DNA of 64,000 bases from Dyella telluris (GTDB lineage Bacteria; Pseudomonadota; Gammaproteobacteria; Xanthomonadales; Rhodanobacteraceae). The DNA lies in NCBI RefSeq assembly GCF_014297575.1, contig NZ_CP060412.1, forward strand, positions 1,302,001 to 1,366,000, in the 5' to 3' direction. This document shows, piece by piece, positions 40,252 to 49,785 of the stretch; positions within the stretch are counted from its first letter, which is position 1; the number at the start of each line of letters is the position of its first letter. Below the pieces are notes generated by a model. It was given only the letters and a program-made list of their open reading frames with translations. It did no database searches and was not told the origin of the DNA. Both the position numbers and the translations under genes were made by a program.

Positions 40252-40762
40252 TTGATTTTAACCACGAAATCAATCCGTTTCACCCACCCCCAGGAGGGTC
40301 CAAACCCCCGCCAGACAAGGCCTTACGGGGGTTCAAGGGCATTTTCATTTGGACGTCCATACACCCAGATTTAAATGCATTACCGATTACTTGTATTTGA
40401 TTAAAACCGCTTAAAACAAGGCATTTTGTCTTTCCACTGCCATGTGCACTGCAGCACGCCTGTCTCACAAACCGAGACACATCAGGCACATGCCGGGCAA
40501 GCCCCGGCGGAGCCTTCCTGGATGAACAAAAGTCGACTGAAAATTTTTTTTGGGCGACCGGCCCGAACAGCCTCTCCGGACCGCCTTGAAGGGTGTCGAA
40601 GGCACCGAAGCGGGGCGACCGTCGATTCGCACCCGATGTCGGCCGCACACCGTTCCGGACTTCTATCGGCATGGACGGCGACAACTGCAGTACGAAAAAA
40701 CACTGCTTCCGTTGTTGCCCGGACCACCCGGCGAACGTCGAAAAACTTCCCGACGTCACCTC
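40252..40762. other. AT-richer intergenic region upstream of the metJ-like gene
   Basis: About 510 bases without a credible gene on either strand. It has noticeably lower GC than its surroundings near 40360-40430 and an A/T run at 40540-40551. Present are a hairpin AACCCCCG/CGGGGGTT (40303-40333), a hairpin GCCGGGC/GCCCCGGC (40492-40508) and one GGACGTCC at 40351, which resembles half of a met-box pair. It could hide a small RNA or an extended regulatory region, but no known family is recognisable. Confidence 0.35.
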
Positions 40763-40797
40763 AAAAAAGACGCCGGCCGCTTGAGGCGGCCGGCGTC
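40763..40797 (-). terminator. Rho-independent terminator after gcvH
   Basis: On the minus strand, GACGCCGGCCGC / GCGGCCGGCGTC (12 bp, five-base loop) followed by TTTTTT. It starts 24 bases after the gcvH stop. Confidence 0.92.
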
Positions 40798-40820
40798 GGG
40801 CGAAGCGTCGAAAGCCGGGC

Positions 40821-41216
40821 TTAGTGGTCTTCGTTCTCGACCAGCTCTGCGTAAGCATCGGCGTCGAGCAGCTCGTTGAGTTCGCCGCGATCGCTCGCGC
40901 GGACCAGGAAGATCCAGCCGTCGCCGAAAGCATCTTCGTTGATGGTTTCCGGCTTGTCGTTGAGGTTCTCGTTGACCGCGACGATTTCGCCGGAGACCGG
41001 GCTGTAGATGTCAGAGGCCGCCTTGACCGACTCGACCACGGCCACGCCGTGACCGGCCTGGACGCTCGCGCCGATCTCCGGCAGTTCGACGTACACCAGG
41101 TCGCCGAGCTGGCCCTGGGCATGGTCGGAGATACCCACGCGCACCAGGCCGTCGTCTTCGACGCGGGCCCATTCGTGGGACTTGAGGAACTTCAGATCGC
41201 CGGGAATCTCGCTCAT
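40821..41216 (-). CDS. gcvH: Glycine cleavage system H protein
   Basis: A 131-residue lipoyl carrier protein that shuttles the aminomethyl group between the P, T and L proteins of glycine cleavage. The lipoyl lysine is Lys65 in [13 protein letters not shown]. The start [15 protein letters not shown] and the end [16 protein letters not shown] are typical. ATG at 41216 is preferred to one four codons upstream by comparison with family N-termini. It lies 103 bases behind gcvT and has its own -10-like TAGAAT (minus strand, 41264-41259), so it may be both co-transcribed and separately expressed. gcvP is not in the window. Confidence 0.95.
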   Translation of the reverse strand: MSEIPGDLKFLKSHEWARVEDDGLVRVGISDHAQGQLGDLVYVELPEIGASVQAGHGVAVVESVKAASDIYSPVSGEIVAVNENLNDKPETINEDAFGDGWIFLVRASDRGELNELLDADAYAELVENEDH

Positions 41217-41245
41217 GATCGGGTCCAATCGTTGATGTGGGATCG

Positions 41246-41276
41246 GGGTGGAGTGCCAATTCTAGCCGCTCCACCC
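41246..41276. promoter_or_regulatory. Inverted repeat over the gcvH -10 region
   Basis: GGGTGGAG (41246-41253) pairs with CTCCACCC (41269-41276). The -10-like TAGAAT of gcvH (minus strand, 41264-41259), with TTGCCA 15 bases ahead, lies in its loop. It could be an operator, an mRNA hairpin between gcvT and gcvH, or a weak terminator. It does not match the tandem glycine riboswitch. Confidence 0.35.
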
Positions 41277-41319
41277 GGTTGGCAACACGGGCCTCGCCCG
41301 CGCTACCGAAGGTGGAAAA

Positions 41320-42420
41320 TCAGATGCCCTCGCAGGGCTTGCCGTCGCGGACGAACGGGTACTTCACCACGCGCACCGGCACTTCCTTGCCACGGATATC
41401 GACGCGCACGTCGCCCGGCTCGCCCACCGGAATGCGCGCAAACGCCACCGCCTTGTTGAGCGTGGGGGCGAAGCTGCCCGAGAGGATCTCGCCCGTGCCG
41501 TTGGCGGTAAGCACCGGCTGGCCGTGGCGCAGCACGCCCTTGTCGTCGAGCACCAGGCCGACCATCACGCGCTGTACACCGGCTGCCTTCTGCGACTCGA
41601 GCGCCTTGCGGCCGATGAAGTCGCGGCCCTCGTCCAGGGCGATGGTCCAGCCGAGGTTGGCTTCCCACGGCGACACCGTTTCGTCCATGTCCTGGCCGTA
41701 GAGGTTCATGCCCGCCTCGAGGCGCAGCGTGTCACGCGCACCCAGGCCGGCCGGCGCAACGCCGGCGGCAGCGAGTGCCTGCCACAGGGCCACGGCGTGC
41801 TCCTGCGGCACGACGATCTCGAAGCCGTCTTCACCGGTATAGCCGGTACGGGCGACGAACAACGGCATGCCATGCGGGCCTTGCGCGGCGGCGGCGGCGA
41901 ACTTGCCGAGCTTGTTGATGCGCTCATGGTCGACCTCGGCCAGCACGCTGATCGCCTTGGCGCGGGCGTTCGGACCCTGCACGGCGATCATGGCGAAGTC
42001 CGGGCGCTCCTTGACCTCGACACCGAAGGCCTTGGCCTGCGCTTCGATCCACGCCAGGTCCTTGGCGCGGGTAGCGGCGTTCACCACCAGGCGGAAGAAC
42101 TCCTCGCCGAGGAAATAGACGATCAGGTCGTCGATCACCCCACCCTGCTCGTTGAGCATGCACGAGTACAGCGCCTTGCCCTGCACCTTCAGCTTGTCCA
42201 CGCTGTTGGCCAGCAGGTGGCGCAGGAACTCGCGCGTACGCGTGCCGTGCAGGTCGACCACGGTCATGTGCGAGACGTCGAACATGCCGGCATCGCGACG
42301 GACGGCGTGGTGTTCCTCGATCTGCGAGCCGTAGTTGATCGGCATGTCCCAACCGCCGAAATCGACCATGCGCGCGCCGAGGGCGCGGTGGGTGTCGTTG
42401 AGTATGGTCTTGTCGGTCAT
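41320..42420 (-). CDS. gcvT: Glycine cleavage system T protein (aminomethyltransferase)
   Basis: A 366-residue enzyme that transfers the methylene group from aminomethyl-lipoyl-GcvH to tetrahydrofolate, releasing ammonia. The N-terminal motif [17 protein letters not shown] and FDVSHM, the folate-site aspartate region ([20 protein letters not shown]) and the C-terminal barrel ([30 protein letters not shown]) are all present, and the length is normal. It is followed on the same strand by gcvH. No riboswitch is visible ahead of it. Confidence 0.95.
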   Translation of the reverse strand: MTDKTILNDTHRALGARMVDFGGWDMPINYGSQIEEHHAVRRDAGMFDVSHMTVVDLHGTRTREFLRHLLANSVDKLKVQGKALYSCMLNEQGGVIDDLIVYFLGEEFFRLVVNAATRAKDLAWIEAQAKAFGVEVKERPDFAMIAVQGPNARAKAISVLAEVDHERINKLGKFAAAAAQGPHGMPLFVARTGYTGEDGFEIVVPQEHAVALWQALAAAGVAPAGLGARDTLRLEAGMNLYGQDMDETVSPWEANLGWTIALDEGRDFIGRKALESQKAAGVQRVMVGLVLDDKGVLRHGQPVLTANGTGEILSGSFAPTLNKAVAFARIPVGEPGDVRVDIRGKEVPVRVVKYPFVRDGKPCEGI

Positions 42421-42564
42421 CGCCGTGGTGCCCTGGGGAAAGAAACATTATCGCCGGGGCCACGGACACATTCCAAGCCAAGCGCGCCAGGCACTTACCG
42501 TGCGTTGGCGTATTCGTCGCGCTTCGTGCAGCGCAGCATGCGCCCGAGCAGATTCATAGCGCCA

Positions 42565-42600
42565 CCGCTGTCATCCCCGCAGGATCAGGGATGACAGCGG
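42565..42600 (-). repeat. Palindromic element downstream of cysNC
   Basis: CCGCTGTCATCCC (42565-42577) pairs perfectly with GGGATGACAGCGG (42588-42600). It lies 30 bases after the cysNC stop and resembles REP elements with a GTCATCCC core. It may protect or end the cysDNC transcript; there is no T run. Confidence 0.6.
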
Positions 42601-42629
42601 ACACCATCAGGCGATACGACGGCGCGCGC

Positions 42630-44519
42630 TCAGGCTGAGCGCGGCGCGTGCCCCAGCCCCGCGAGCAACTGATCGACCACCTGCTCGGCCAGCTGCTCCG
42701 GACGCAAGCCTGCGGTCAGCAGGTGCAGCTCGGCATTCTCAGGCGCCTCGTAAGGCGAGTCGATGCCGGTGAAGTTGACGATCTCGCCTGCGCGGGCCTT
42801 GCGATAGAGACCCTTCGGGTCGCGGCGCTCGCATTCATCCAGCGTGGTATCGACGAAGACCTCGAGGAACTCACCCTCCTCGAACAGCCCGCGCGCGAAC
42901 TGGCGCTCGCTCTGGAACGGCGAGATGACACACACCAGCACGATCAGCCCGGCGTCGACCATCAGGTGCGCCACCTCCGCGACACGGCGGACGTTCTCCA
43001 CGCGCGCCTCGGGCGTGAAGCCCAGATCCTTGTTCAACCCATGGCGCAGGTTGTCACCGTCCAGCATATAGGTGTGGTAGCCAAGCGAATGCAGGCGACG
43101 CTCCACCAGGTTGGCGATGGTGGACTTGCCCGCACCGGACAGGCCGGTGAACCACAGGCAGCGCGGCGACTGGCCTTTGCTCACGCTGCGCGCTTCCTTG
43201 TCCAGGTCGGTGTGCTGCCAGTGCACGTTGGAGGCGCGGCGCAGCGCGAAATCCAGCATGCCGCAGCCCACCGTGGCATGGGTGGTGCGGTCGATCAGGA
43301 TGAAGCCACCCAGGGTGCGGCTGTCCGCATACGACTCGAACGGGATGGCGTGGTCCAGGTCGATGTTGCAGTAGCCGACCTCGTTGAGGTCGAGGCGTCG
43401 CGCCGCCAGTTCGGCCTGCGTGTTCACGTCGACCTTGTGCTTGATCGAGGTGATGCGCGCATTCACCGTGCGCGAGCCGATCTTCAGCCAGTAGGCGCGG
43501 TTGGGCAGCAGCGACTCGTCGCCCATCCACAGCACATGGGCGGCGAACTGGTCCGCCACGGGTGCGGGGCGGGCGGCATCGGCGATGACGTCGCCGCGGC
43601 TGGCGTCGATCTCGCGGTCGAGCGTGAGCGTCACCGCCTGGCCGGCCACGGCCTCCGACAGGTCGCCGTCGGCCGTAACGATGCGTTCCACCCGAGCCCG
43701 GCGCATGGCCGGCTGCACCACGATCTCCGAGCCCACCGCGAGGCGGCCGCCGCACACGGTGCCGGCATAGCCGCGGAACGAGGCATCGGGGCGGTTCACC
43801 CATTGCACCGGCATGCGGAAGTCTTCCGCCTGGGCCACCGTGGTGTCGGCCGACTCCAGCAGCTCAAGCAGGGTCGGCCCCTGGTACCAAGGCAGGCGCG
43901 ACGAGGCCTTGCCCACGTTGTCACCACCGGGCGCGATCACCGGCAGGCAATGCACGCTGGTCAGGCCGAGCTGGTCGGCCAGCTCGCGGTATTCGTGGGT
44001 AATTGCCGCATAGATGTCTTCGCGGGCATCGACCAGATCCATCTTGTTCACCGCCAGGATCACCTGGCGTATGCCCATCAGGGCACAGATATAGCTGTGC
44101 CGGCGCGTCTGCGGCAGCAGGCCCTTGCGGGCATCCACCAGCACCACGGCCAGCTGGGCAGTGGACGCGCCGGTGGCCATGTTACGGGTGTACTGCTCGT
44201 GGCCCGGGCAGTCCGCCACGATGAAGCTGCGCCGCGGCGTGTGGAAATAGCGGTAGGCCACGTCGATGGTGATGCCCTGCTGTCGCTCGGCATCCAGGCC
44301 GTCGGTCAGCAGGGAGAAGTCCAGCGCGTCCGGCGACTCCGCATGCAGCTTGCGGCTGTCGCGGGCCAGCGCGACCAGCTGGTCATCCGGCACCATGCCG
44401 GCGTCGTACAGCAGGCGGCCGAGCAGTGTGCTCTTGCCGTCGTCCACGCTGCCGCAAGTGATGAAGCGCAGCAGGCCGGTGTCCGGGGCGGCGTTCTTGG
44501 TGGCATCGGTCATGGCCAT
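42630..44519 (-). CDS. cysN: Bifunctional sulfate adenylyltransferase subunit 1 / adenylylsulfate kinase
   Basis: A 629-residue CysN-CysC fusion. The N-terminal half (about 1-430) is the GTPase subunit that drives ATP sulfurylase: P-loop [18 protein letters not shown] and NKMDLVD. The C-terminal half (about 445-629) is APS kinase, with its own P-loop [11 protein letters not shown], that makes PAPS. Together with CysD it activates sulfate for cysteine synthesis, upstream of the methionine pathway in this window. The ATG at 44519 overlaps the cysD stop (TGATG), so the two are translationally coupled. CysN-CysC fusions are known in several proteobacteria. Confidence 0.95.
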   Translation of the reverse strand: MAMTDATKNAAPDTGLLRFITCGSVDDGKSTLLGRLLYDAGMVPDDQLVALARDSRKLHAESPDALDFSLLTDGLDAERQQGITIDVAYRYFHTPRRSFIVADCPGHEQYTRNMATGASTAQLAVVLVDARKGLLPQTRRHSYICALMGIRQVILAVNKMDLVDAREDIYAAITHEYRELADQLGLTSVHCLPVIAPGGDNVGKASSRLPWYQGPTLLELLESADTTVAQAEDFRMPVQWVNRPDASFRGYAGTVCGGRLAVGSEIVVQPAMRRARVERIVTADGDLSEAVAGQAVTLTLDREIDASRGDVIADAARPAPVADQFAAHVLWMGDESLLPNRAYWLKIGSRTVNARITSIKHKVDVNTQAELAARRLDLNEVGYCNIDLDHAIPFESYADSRTLGGFILIDRTTHATVGCGMLDFALRRASNVHWQHTDLDKEARSVSKGQSPRCLWFTGLSGAGKSTIANLVERRLHSLGYHTYMLDGDNLRHGLNKDLGFTPEARVENVRRVAEVAHLMVDAGLIVLVCVISPFQSERQFARGLFEEGEFLEVFVDTTLDECERRDPKGLYRKARAGEIVNFTGIDSPYEAPENAELHLLTAGLRPEQLAEQVVDQLLAGLGHAPRSA

Positions 44520-45421
44520 CAGAAGTAGCCCTCCTGCTTCTTGCGCTCCATGGAAGCCGTACCGTCGTTGTCGATCACCCGGCCCTGGCGTTCGGAGCTG
44601 CGGGAAGCAGCCATCTCATCAATGATCTGGTCCAGCGTGTCAGCGGTGGATTCCACTGCGCCCGTGAGCGGGTAGCACCCCAGCGTGCGGAAGCGCACGT
44701 TGCGCATCTCGACCGTCTCGCCCTCGCGCAGGGTGAAGCGCTCGTCGTCCACCATGATGAGTGCCCCATCACGGGCAACCACCGGGCGAGGTTTGGCGAA
44801 ATACAACGGCACCACCGGAATGCGCTCACGACGGATGTAATGCCACACATCCATCTCGGTCCAGTTCGACAAGGGGAAAACACGCACACTCTCGCCCTTG
44901 TGGATGCGGGTGTTGAAGTTGTGCCAGAGCTCCGGACGCTGGTGCTTGGGGTCCCAGCGATGCTGGGCATTGCGGAAGGAAAACACCCGCTCCTTGGCGC
45001 GGGACTTTTCCTCGTCACGGCGCGCACCACCGATGGCGGCATCGAAGCCGTACTTGTCCAGCGCCTGCTTGAGCGCCACGGTTTTCATCACATCCGTATG
45101 CACGGCCGAGCCGTGCGTGAGCGGAGAGATGCCCTGGTTCACGCCGTCCTGGTTGATGTGCACCAGCACGTCCACGTCGCCCGCCGCGGCCACCTCATCG
45201 CGGAACGCGATCATCTCGCGGAACTTCCAGGTGGTGTCCACATGCAGCAAAGGCATGGGCGGACGGGCCGGATAGAAGGCCTTGCGCAGCAGATGCAGCA
45301 GGACAGAGGAATCCTTGCCGATGGAATACAGCATCACGGGACGCTCGAAGGCGGCCGCCGTTTCGCGAAAGATGTGGATGCTCTCGGCTTCAAGGGCGTC
45401 CAGATGGGACATGGAAGACAT
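44519..45421 (-). CDS. cysD: Sulfate adenylyltransferase subunit 2
   Basis: A 300-residue subunit of ATP sulfurylase that forms adenylyl-sulfate from sulfate and ATP. The PP-loop is [13 protein letters not shown] near residues 38-50; [15 protein letters not shown] and [11 protein letters not shown] are conserved. It needs the CysN GTPase, encoded directly downstream and overlapping. A GTG at 45433 and an ATG at 45412 are also in frame. AGGAA lies four bases before the GTG, so the true start is uncertain by a few codons. Divergent from the MCE operon. Confidence 0.94.
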   Translation of the reverse strand: MSSMSHLDALEAESIHIFRETAAAFERPVMLYSIGKDSSVLLHLLRKAFYPARPPMPLLHVDTTWKFREMIAFRDEVAAAGDVDVLVHINQDGVNQGISPLTHGSAVHTDVMKTVALKQALDKYGFDAAIGGARRDEEKSRAKERVFSFRNAQHRWDPKHQRPELWHNFNTRIHKGESVRVFPLSNWTEMDVWHYIRRERIPVVPLYFAKPRPVVARDGALIMVDDERFTLREGETVEMRNVRFRTLGCYPLTGAVESTADTLDQIIDEMAASRSSERQGRVIDNDGTASMERKKQEGYF

Positions 45422-45599
45422 GCTTGACGTCACAGGTTCCTGGGGGCCCGGCGGCTGCCAGGCGCACGATCAATGGGGCAATTTAGCTGAAAATGGCGGG
45501 ACGGACAGTGCAGGCACCCACACGGCGTAAGGAAACGCTTCAAGTGCGCCCACGATGACCTCACCATCATTTCGTCACCCGTCCTACGCGACACTCCAC

Positions 45600-45605
45600 T
45601 AAGAT
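45600..45605 (+). promoter_or_regulatory. Possible -10 element (TAAGAT) of the MCE operon
   Basis: TAAGAT lies nine bases before the ATG at 45614, so a transcript from here would have almost no leader. An in-frame ATG at 45626 could then be the true start. No clear -35. Confidence 0.3.
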
Positions 45606-45613
45606 CGCGCCCC

Positions 45614-46759
45614 ATGAGTACATCGATGGCGACAGGAAGCGCACAACTCGATGCCACGACCACGCCGCCACGCCTGCAAGTGACCGGTGACTGGACGCTG
45701 GCCCACTACGCCACGCTGGAACGCACGGTCGATGCACTCAAGCGCAAGCTGGACAAGAACACACCGATCGACCTGAGCGCCCTGGGTGCGCTCGACACCG
45801 CCGGCGCGGCCCTGCTCGCCGGCCTGCTTGGTGCTGCCCAGTTGGGCGACCTGGCCACCGCCGACCCGACCCTGCCTGCAGCCCAGAGGGCGTTGCTGCA
45901 GACGGTCGGCAAGGCGATGGCTGGCTATGTCGAGCCACGCACGACACGCCGCCAGGACGCCGTGACGGAGGTGCTCGCGCGCATCGGCGCCACCATGGAG
46001 ACGGTCTGGCACCAGCAGGTGCGCCTGCTCGGTTTCGTCGGCCTGACCCTGGAGAGCCTGACGCGAACCATCCTGCATCCGCGCCGCTGGCGAGTCACCT
46101 CCCTGGTGTCGCACATCGAGCAAACCGGGCTGGACGCGGTGCCCATCGTGGCCCTGCTCACCTTCATGGTGGGCGCCGTGGTGGCCTTCCTGGGCTCCAC
46201 CGTGCTGGCGGACTTCGGTGCCACCATCTATACGGTGGACCTGGTGGCCTTCTCGTTCCTGCGCGAGTTCGCCGTGCTGCTCACCGCCATCCTGATGGCG
46301 GGCCGCACCGCCAGCGCCTTCACTGCGCAGATCGGGTCGATGAAGGCCAACGAGGAAATCGACGCCATCCGTGCCCTGGGTCTGGACCCGATGGAACTGC
46401 TGGTGCTGCCACGTGTGCTGGCCATGCTGGCCTCGCTGCCCATGCTCACCTTCCTCGCCATGATCGCCGGACTGGTCGGGGGCGGCCTGGTGTGTGCACT
46501 GGTGCTCGACATCCCGCCGGTCATGTTCATCAACCTGGTCAAGTCGGACATTGGCGTGCGGCACTTCCTGGTGGGCATTGCCAAGGCACCGGTCTTCGCC
46601 TTCCTCATTGCCGTCATCGGCTGCCTGGAAGGCTTCAAGGTGACTGGCAGTGCCGAGTCCGTCGGCGAGCACACCACCTCGAGCGTGGTGCAGTCGATTT
46701 TCGTGGTGATCCTGCTCGATGCGCTGGCGGCACTCTTTTACATGGAGATGGGCTGGTGA
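45614..46759 (+). CDS. MlaE-type ABC permease with N-terminal STAS domain
   Basis: A 381-residue inner-membrane protein. The first 100 residues resemble a STAS domain (RLQVTGDWTLAHYATLERTV, IDLSALGALDTAGAALL); the remainder (about 125-381) is the MlaE permease family with GRTASAFTAQIGSMKANEEIDAIRALG, its conserved cytoplasmic coupling segment. In E. coli the STAS partner MlaB is a separate protein; here it is fused. It starts the four-gene operon permease-ATPase-MCE-lipoprotein, which by family should move lipids between inner and outer membrane. Its stop overlaps the ATPase start (GTGA). Confidence 0.9.
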   Translation: MSTSMATGSAQLDATTTPPRLQVTGDWTLAHYATLERTVDALKRKLDKNTPIDLSALGALDTAGAALLAGLLGAAQLGDLATADPTLPAAQRALLQTVGKAMAGYVEPRTTRRQDAVTEVLARIGATMETVWHQQVRLLGFVGLTLESLTRTILHPRRWRVTSLVSHIEQTGLDAVPIVALLTFMVGAVVAFLGSTVLADFGATIYTVDLVAFSFLREFAVLLTAILMAGRTASAFTAQIGSMKANEEIDAIRALGLDPMELLVLPRVLAMLASLPMLTFLAMIAGLVGGGLVCALVLDIPPVMFINLVKSDIGVRHFLVGIAKAPVFAFLIAVIGCLEGFKVTGSAESVGEHTTSSVVQSIFVVILLDALAALFYMEMGW

Positions 46760-47571
46760 ACGCCGTCGCGAAATCCAAGCCGCAGGAGAACGTGATCCAG
46801 GTGCGCGACCTGGTGAACCGCTTCGGCACGCAAACCGTTCACGAGCACCTGGACCTGGATGTCCGCCGGGGCGAGATCCTTGGCGTGGTTGGCGGCTCCG
46901 GCACGGGCAAGTCGGTGCTTCTGCGCAGCATCGTGGGATTGCGCCGTCCCACGTCGGGGCAGGTGCACGTGTTCGGCCAGGACCTGCTGAGTCTTTCGCC
47001 CAAGCAACGCTCCCTCGTGGAGCGCCGTTTCGGCGTGTTGTTCCAGAACGGCGCATTGTTCTCCTCGCTCAACATCGTCGAGAACGTGGCCATGCCGCTG
47101 ATCGAGCACGCACACCTTGCACGACCCGATGCGCAGCAGCTGGGCGGCGTGAAGCTGGCGCTTGCTGGCCTGCCCGCGGGCGCGGAATCGAAATACCCCT
47201 CGGAACTGTCCGGCGGCATGGTGAAGCGCGCGGCGCTCGCCCGGGCGCTGGCGCTGGATCCGGAGATCCTCTTTCTGGACGAACCCACGGCCGGCCTGGA
47301 TCCGATCAGCGCTGCCGCGTTCGACCAGCTGATCCTGACCCTGCGCGATGCGCTGGGCCTTACCGTTTTCCTGGTGACCCACGATCTGGACACGCTCTAC
47401 ACCATCTGTGACCGCGTCGCCGTGCTGTCGCAGAAGAAGGTGCTGGTCGTGGGCCCGCTGGACGAGGTCGCCCAGTGCCCGGACCCGTGGGTGCAGTCGT
47501 ATTTCCATGGTCCGCGCGGCCGCGCCGCCGAAGAAGCGCATGAGCGCGCCCCATCCCCCGAGGTAAAGTGA
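46756..47571 (+). CDS. ABC transporter ATP-binding protein (MlaF-type)
   Basis: A 271-residue ATPase. Walker A is GGSGTGKSVLLR, the signature LSGGMVKRAALARA, Walker B ILFLDEPTAGLDP and the switch histidine lies in LVTHDLDTL. Full-length similarity is to MlaF-like ATPases of lipid-transport systems, which form a dimer beneath the MlaE permease. GTG at 46756 overlaps the permease stop, which fixes the start. The C-terminal tail (RGRAAEEAHERAPSPEVK) is variable. Confidence 0.93.
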   Translation: MNAVAKSKPQENVIQVRDLVNRFGTQTVHEHLDLDVRRGEILGVVGGSGTGKSVLLRSIVGLRRPTSGQVHVFGQDLLSLSPKQRSLVERRFGVLFQNGALFSSLNIVENVAMPLIEHAHLARPDAQQLGGVKLALAGLPAGAESKYPSELSGGMVKRAALARALALDPEILFLDEPTAGLDPISAAAFDQLILTLRDALGLTVFLVTHDLDTLYTICDRVAVLSQKKVLVVGPLDEVAQCPDPWVQSYFHGPRGRAAEEAHERAPSPEVK

Positions 47572-47572
47572 T

Positions 47573-48511
47573 ATGGAAACCCGTGCCCACCACGTATTGA
47601 TAGGCCTGTTCACGGTGATCGTGGTCGCCGCCGCGCTGCTCTTCGCGCTATGGCTCGCCAAATCCAGCTCGGACCGCCAGTTTGCCGAGTACCAGGTGGT
47701 GTTCAACGAGGCGGTCGTCGGCCTCTCGCAGGGCAGCGCCGTGCAGTACAACGGCATCAAGGTCGGCGATGTCACCCAGCTCAAGCTCGACCCCCAGAAC
47801 CCCAGCAAGGTGCTGGCGCGTATCCGCGTGGGCGGCGACACGCCGGTGAAGCAGGACACCCACGCCAAGCTCACCATGACCGGCGTCACCGGCCTCTCGA
47901 TCATCCAGCTCAGTGGCGGTTCGCTTGCCAGCAAGCCGCTGGAATCGCGCAACGGCCAGCCGCCCGTGATCGTGGCCGACCCGTCGCCGCTCAGCCGCAT
48001 CCTTGCCAACGGCGAGGACCTGGTGACCAACATCAATGAGGTGGTGGCGCGCGCCAACATGCTGCTGTCACCGGAGAACACCGAGCGCATCAGCCGCACG
48101 CTGGAACACCTGGACAAGGTCACCGGCGCCGTCGCCGACCAGCGTGACGACATCCGCCAGTTGCTGCAGCAACTGGCGCAGGCAAGCAAGCAGGCCAACG
48201 AAACGCTGGCGCAGACGGATCAACTGGTGCGCAACGCCAACGGGCTGGTCGATAACCAGGCCCGCGCCGCGCTCGACAGCGCACGCGATGCCATGGGCTC
48301 GCTGCAGCACTCGGCCACCACCATCGACCACATGCTCAGCGACAACCGCGCTGCCATCGATGGCGGCCTGCAAGGCTTCAGCGAACTGGGGCCGGCCGTG
48401 CGCGAGCTGCGCGATGCGGCGGGTTCGCTGCGCGGCATTTCGCGGCGCTTCGACGACAACCCGGCCGGCTTCCTGCTCGGCCGCGAACGCAACAAGGAGT
48501 TTGAGCCATGA
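47573..48511 (+). CDS. MCE domain protein (MlaD-type)
   Basis: A 312-residue periplasmic protein anchored by one N-terminal helix (about 8-30). The MCE domain spans about 40-120 with YQVVFNEAVVGLSQGSAVQYNGIKVGDV and GVTGLSIIQLSGG. A long amphipathic helical region rich in Gln, Ala and Asn (about 150-300) follows, which in related proteins forms a hexameric tube or coiled barrel. It binds lipid on its way across the periplasm. The ATG lies one base after the ATPase stop, and the gene overlaps the lipoprotein gene. Confidence 0.92.
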   Translation: METRAHHVLIGLFTVIVVAAALLFALWLAKSSSDRQFAEYQVVFNEAVVGLSQGSAVQYNGIKVGDVTQLKLDPQNPSKVLARIRVGGDTPVKQDTHAKLTMTGVTGLSIIQLSGGSLASKPLESRNGQPPVIVADPSPLSRILANGEDLVTNINEVVARANMLLSPENTERISRTLEHLDKVTGAVADQRDDIRQLLQQLAQASKQANETLAQTDQLVRNANGLVDNQARAALDSARDAMGSLQHSATTIDHMLSDNRAAIDGGLQGFSELGPAVRELRDAAGSLRGISRRFDDNPAGFLLGRERNKEFEP

Positions 48512-49131
48512 GGTTGCTCGCCCATCTTTTCGCCGGGACGGCGATCACCCTGTTGAGCGCATGCTCCGTGCTGCCCAAGTCAGAGCCGCAGGAGATCTAT
48601 CGCCTGCCCGCTACCGCGCTGCCGCACGACCATGCCGCGCCGGTGAACTGGTCCCTGCGCGTCGATATGCCCAACGCCGAACGCATGATCGACAGCTCGC
48701 GCATCACGGTGCTTCCGCAGGGCGACGAGATGAGCGTCTACAAGGGCGCACGCTGGAGCGACACGGCCCCCAAGCTGTTGCGCAACCGTTTCGTCGACGC
48801 CTTTCGCGACAACGGACGCATCGCCGAGCTAAGCAGTGACGAGACCAGCCTGCAAGCGGATTACTCCCTGTCGGGTGACCTGCGCGCCTTCCAGTCCGTG
48901 TACGAAAACGGCCAGCCTGTGGTGGTAATCCGCTTCGACGCACGACTGGTGAAAAACAACGGGCTGCGCATCGTGGCCAGCCATCGCTTCGACATCACCC
49001 AACCAGTCGGGGGCACCAGCGTGCCGCAGGTCGTTGCCGCGTTTGGCCAGGCGACCGACGCACTCGCCTCGCAGCTGGTGAACTGGACGCTGCAACAGCC
49101 GCTGGATGCCCACGACGTGCATACAGACTGA
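48508..49131 (+). CDS. ABC-type transport auxiliary lipoprotein (PqiC-like)
   Basis: A 207-residue lipoprotein with the lipobox LLSAC (cysteine near residue 19), so it is predicted to be lipid-anchored, probably in the outer membrane. The rest fits the ABC transport auxiliary family (PqiC/YmbA-like) found with MCE systems: EIYRLPA near the start, RVDMPNAERMIDSSRITVLP, and LRNRFVDAFRDNGRIAEL. It likely docks the MCE protein to the outer membrane. The ATG overlaps the MCE stop (ATGA). Last gene of the operon; the next gene converges four bases away. Confidence 0.88.
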   Translation: MRLLAHLFAGTAITLLSACSVLPKSEPQEIYRLPATALPHDHAAPVNWSLRVDMPNAERMIDSSRITVLPQGDEMSVYKGARWSDTAPKLLRNRFVDAFRDNGRIAELSSDETSLQADYSLSGDLRAFQSVYENGQPVVVIRFDARLVKNNGLRIVASHRFDITQPVGGTSVPQVVAAFGQATDALASQLVNWTLQQPLDAHDVHTD

Positions 49132-49135
49132 GGCA

Positions 49136-49765
49136 TCAACGCAACGAGGCGTCCACCCAGCGGAAGGTCAAATTGAGGCGAGGCCCGGCGGCCTCGCGGG
49201 TTCTGGGCAGGTCATGCAGGTAGAGCCGCTGCGTATCGCCCGCCATGCGCAGCAGGCTGCCATGCCCCAGCACGATGCCGAGCACGCCAGCGTGCGCATT
49301 TTCCGCACGCGGCTTGAGGCGAAAACGGCGCTCGGTACCCAGACTCAGGGAAGCAATCACCGGCTGCGGCCCGAGCTCCGGTTCGTTGTCGCTATGCCAG
49401 CCCATGGAGTCCCGGCCACTGCGGTAAAGATTGGCCAGTACGCTGTTGAAGCGAGCTCCGCAGGCTTGCGCCACGCGATCTCGCAGCGACGCCAGCGCCG
49501 GCGTCCAGGGATGCGGCTCAAAGCGCGTGCGTGAATAGACATAGGTGGCGTCCTTGTCCCCTATCCAGCAACTCAGGCGCGGGGAATCCACTTCCCGCCC
49601 GAACATGCGGATGCGGTGTACTTCCCACGCAATGTCCGCCTGCAGCTCGGCCAGCAAAGCGTCTGCCTCGTCGCCGCTCAACCACGGCGACCACAACGAA
49701 AGCTCGCCACCTGGCAGCGGCAAGGGTTGCCAGCCACTGGCGGAGGTTGGGCCAAACAAATCCAT
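49136..49765 (-). CDS. AlkB-like Fe(II)/2-oxoglutarate dioxygenase
   Basis: A 209-residue dioxygenase of the AlkB family, which removes alkyl groups from DNA or RNA bases by oxidation. Iron ligands are His and Asp in WHSDNEP and the distal His in YLHDLPR; the 2-oxoglutarate arginines are in RLNLTFRWV. The substrate-side segment SCWIGDKDATYVYS is like AlkB homologues of the ALKBH2/3 type. It is a single gene and not part of an ada operon. Confidence 0.9.
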   Translation of the reverse strand: MDLFGPTSASGWQPLPLPGGELSLWSPWLSGDEADALLAELQADIAWEVHRIRMFGREVDSPRLSCWIGDKDATYVYSRTRFEPHPWTPALASLRDRVAQACGARFNSVLANLYRSGRDSMGWHSDNEPELGPQPVIASLSLGTERRFRLKPRAENAHAGVLGIVLGHGSLLRMAGDTQRLYLHDLPRTREAAGPRLNLTFRWVDASLR

Positions 49766-49785
49766 GTGCGCTTACCGGCGACGTA

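Noticed and set aside
40492..40551. Hairpin GCCGGGC/GCCCCGGC with a T run 35 bases later, considered as a small RNA terminator
   Set aside because: The T run is too far from the stem to act as its tail, and no promoter for such an RNA is visible.
42495..42557. Twenty-codon open frame ahead of gcvT on the minus strand (MNLLGRMLRCTK...)
   Set aside because: No ribosome site, no known leader peptide type, and within chance expectation for the gap.
42421..42629. Search for a glycine riboswitch ahead of gcvT, and also in the gcvT-gcvH gap
   Set aside because: The conserved glycine aptamer core sequences were not found on the minus strand in either gap.
45424..45431. TGACGTCA palindrome at the cysD start as a possible met box
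   Set aside because: Only a single copy, two mismatches to AGACGTCT and no adjacent partner. MetJ operators need at least two tandem boxes.
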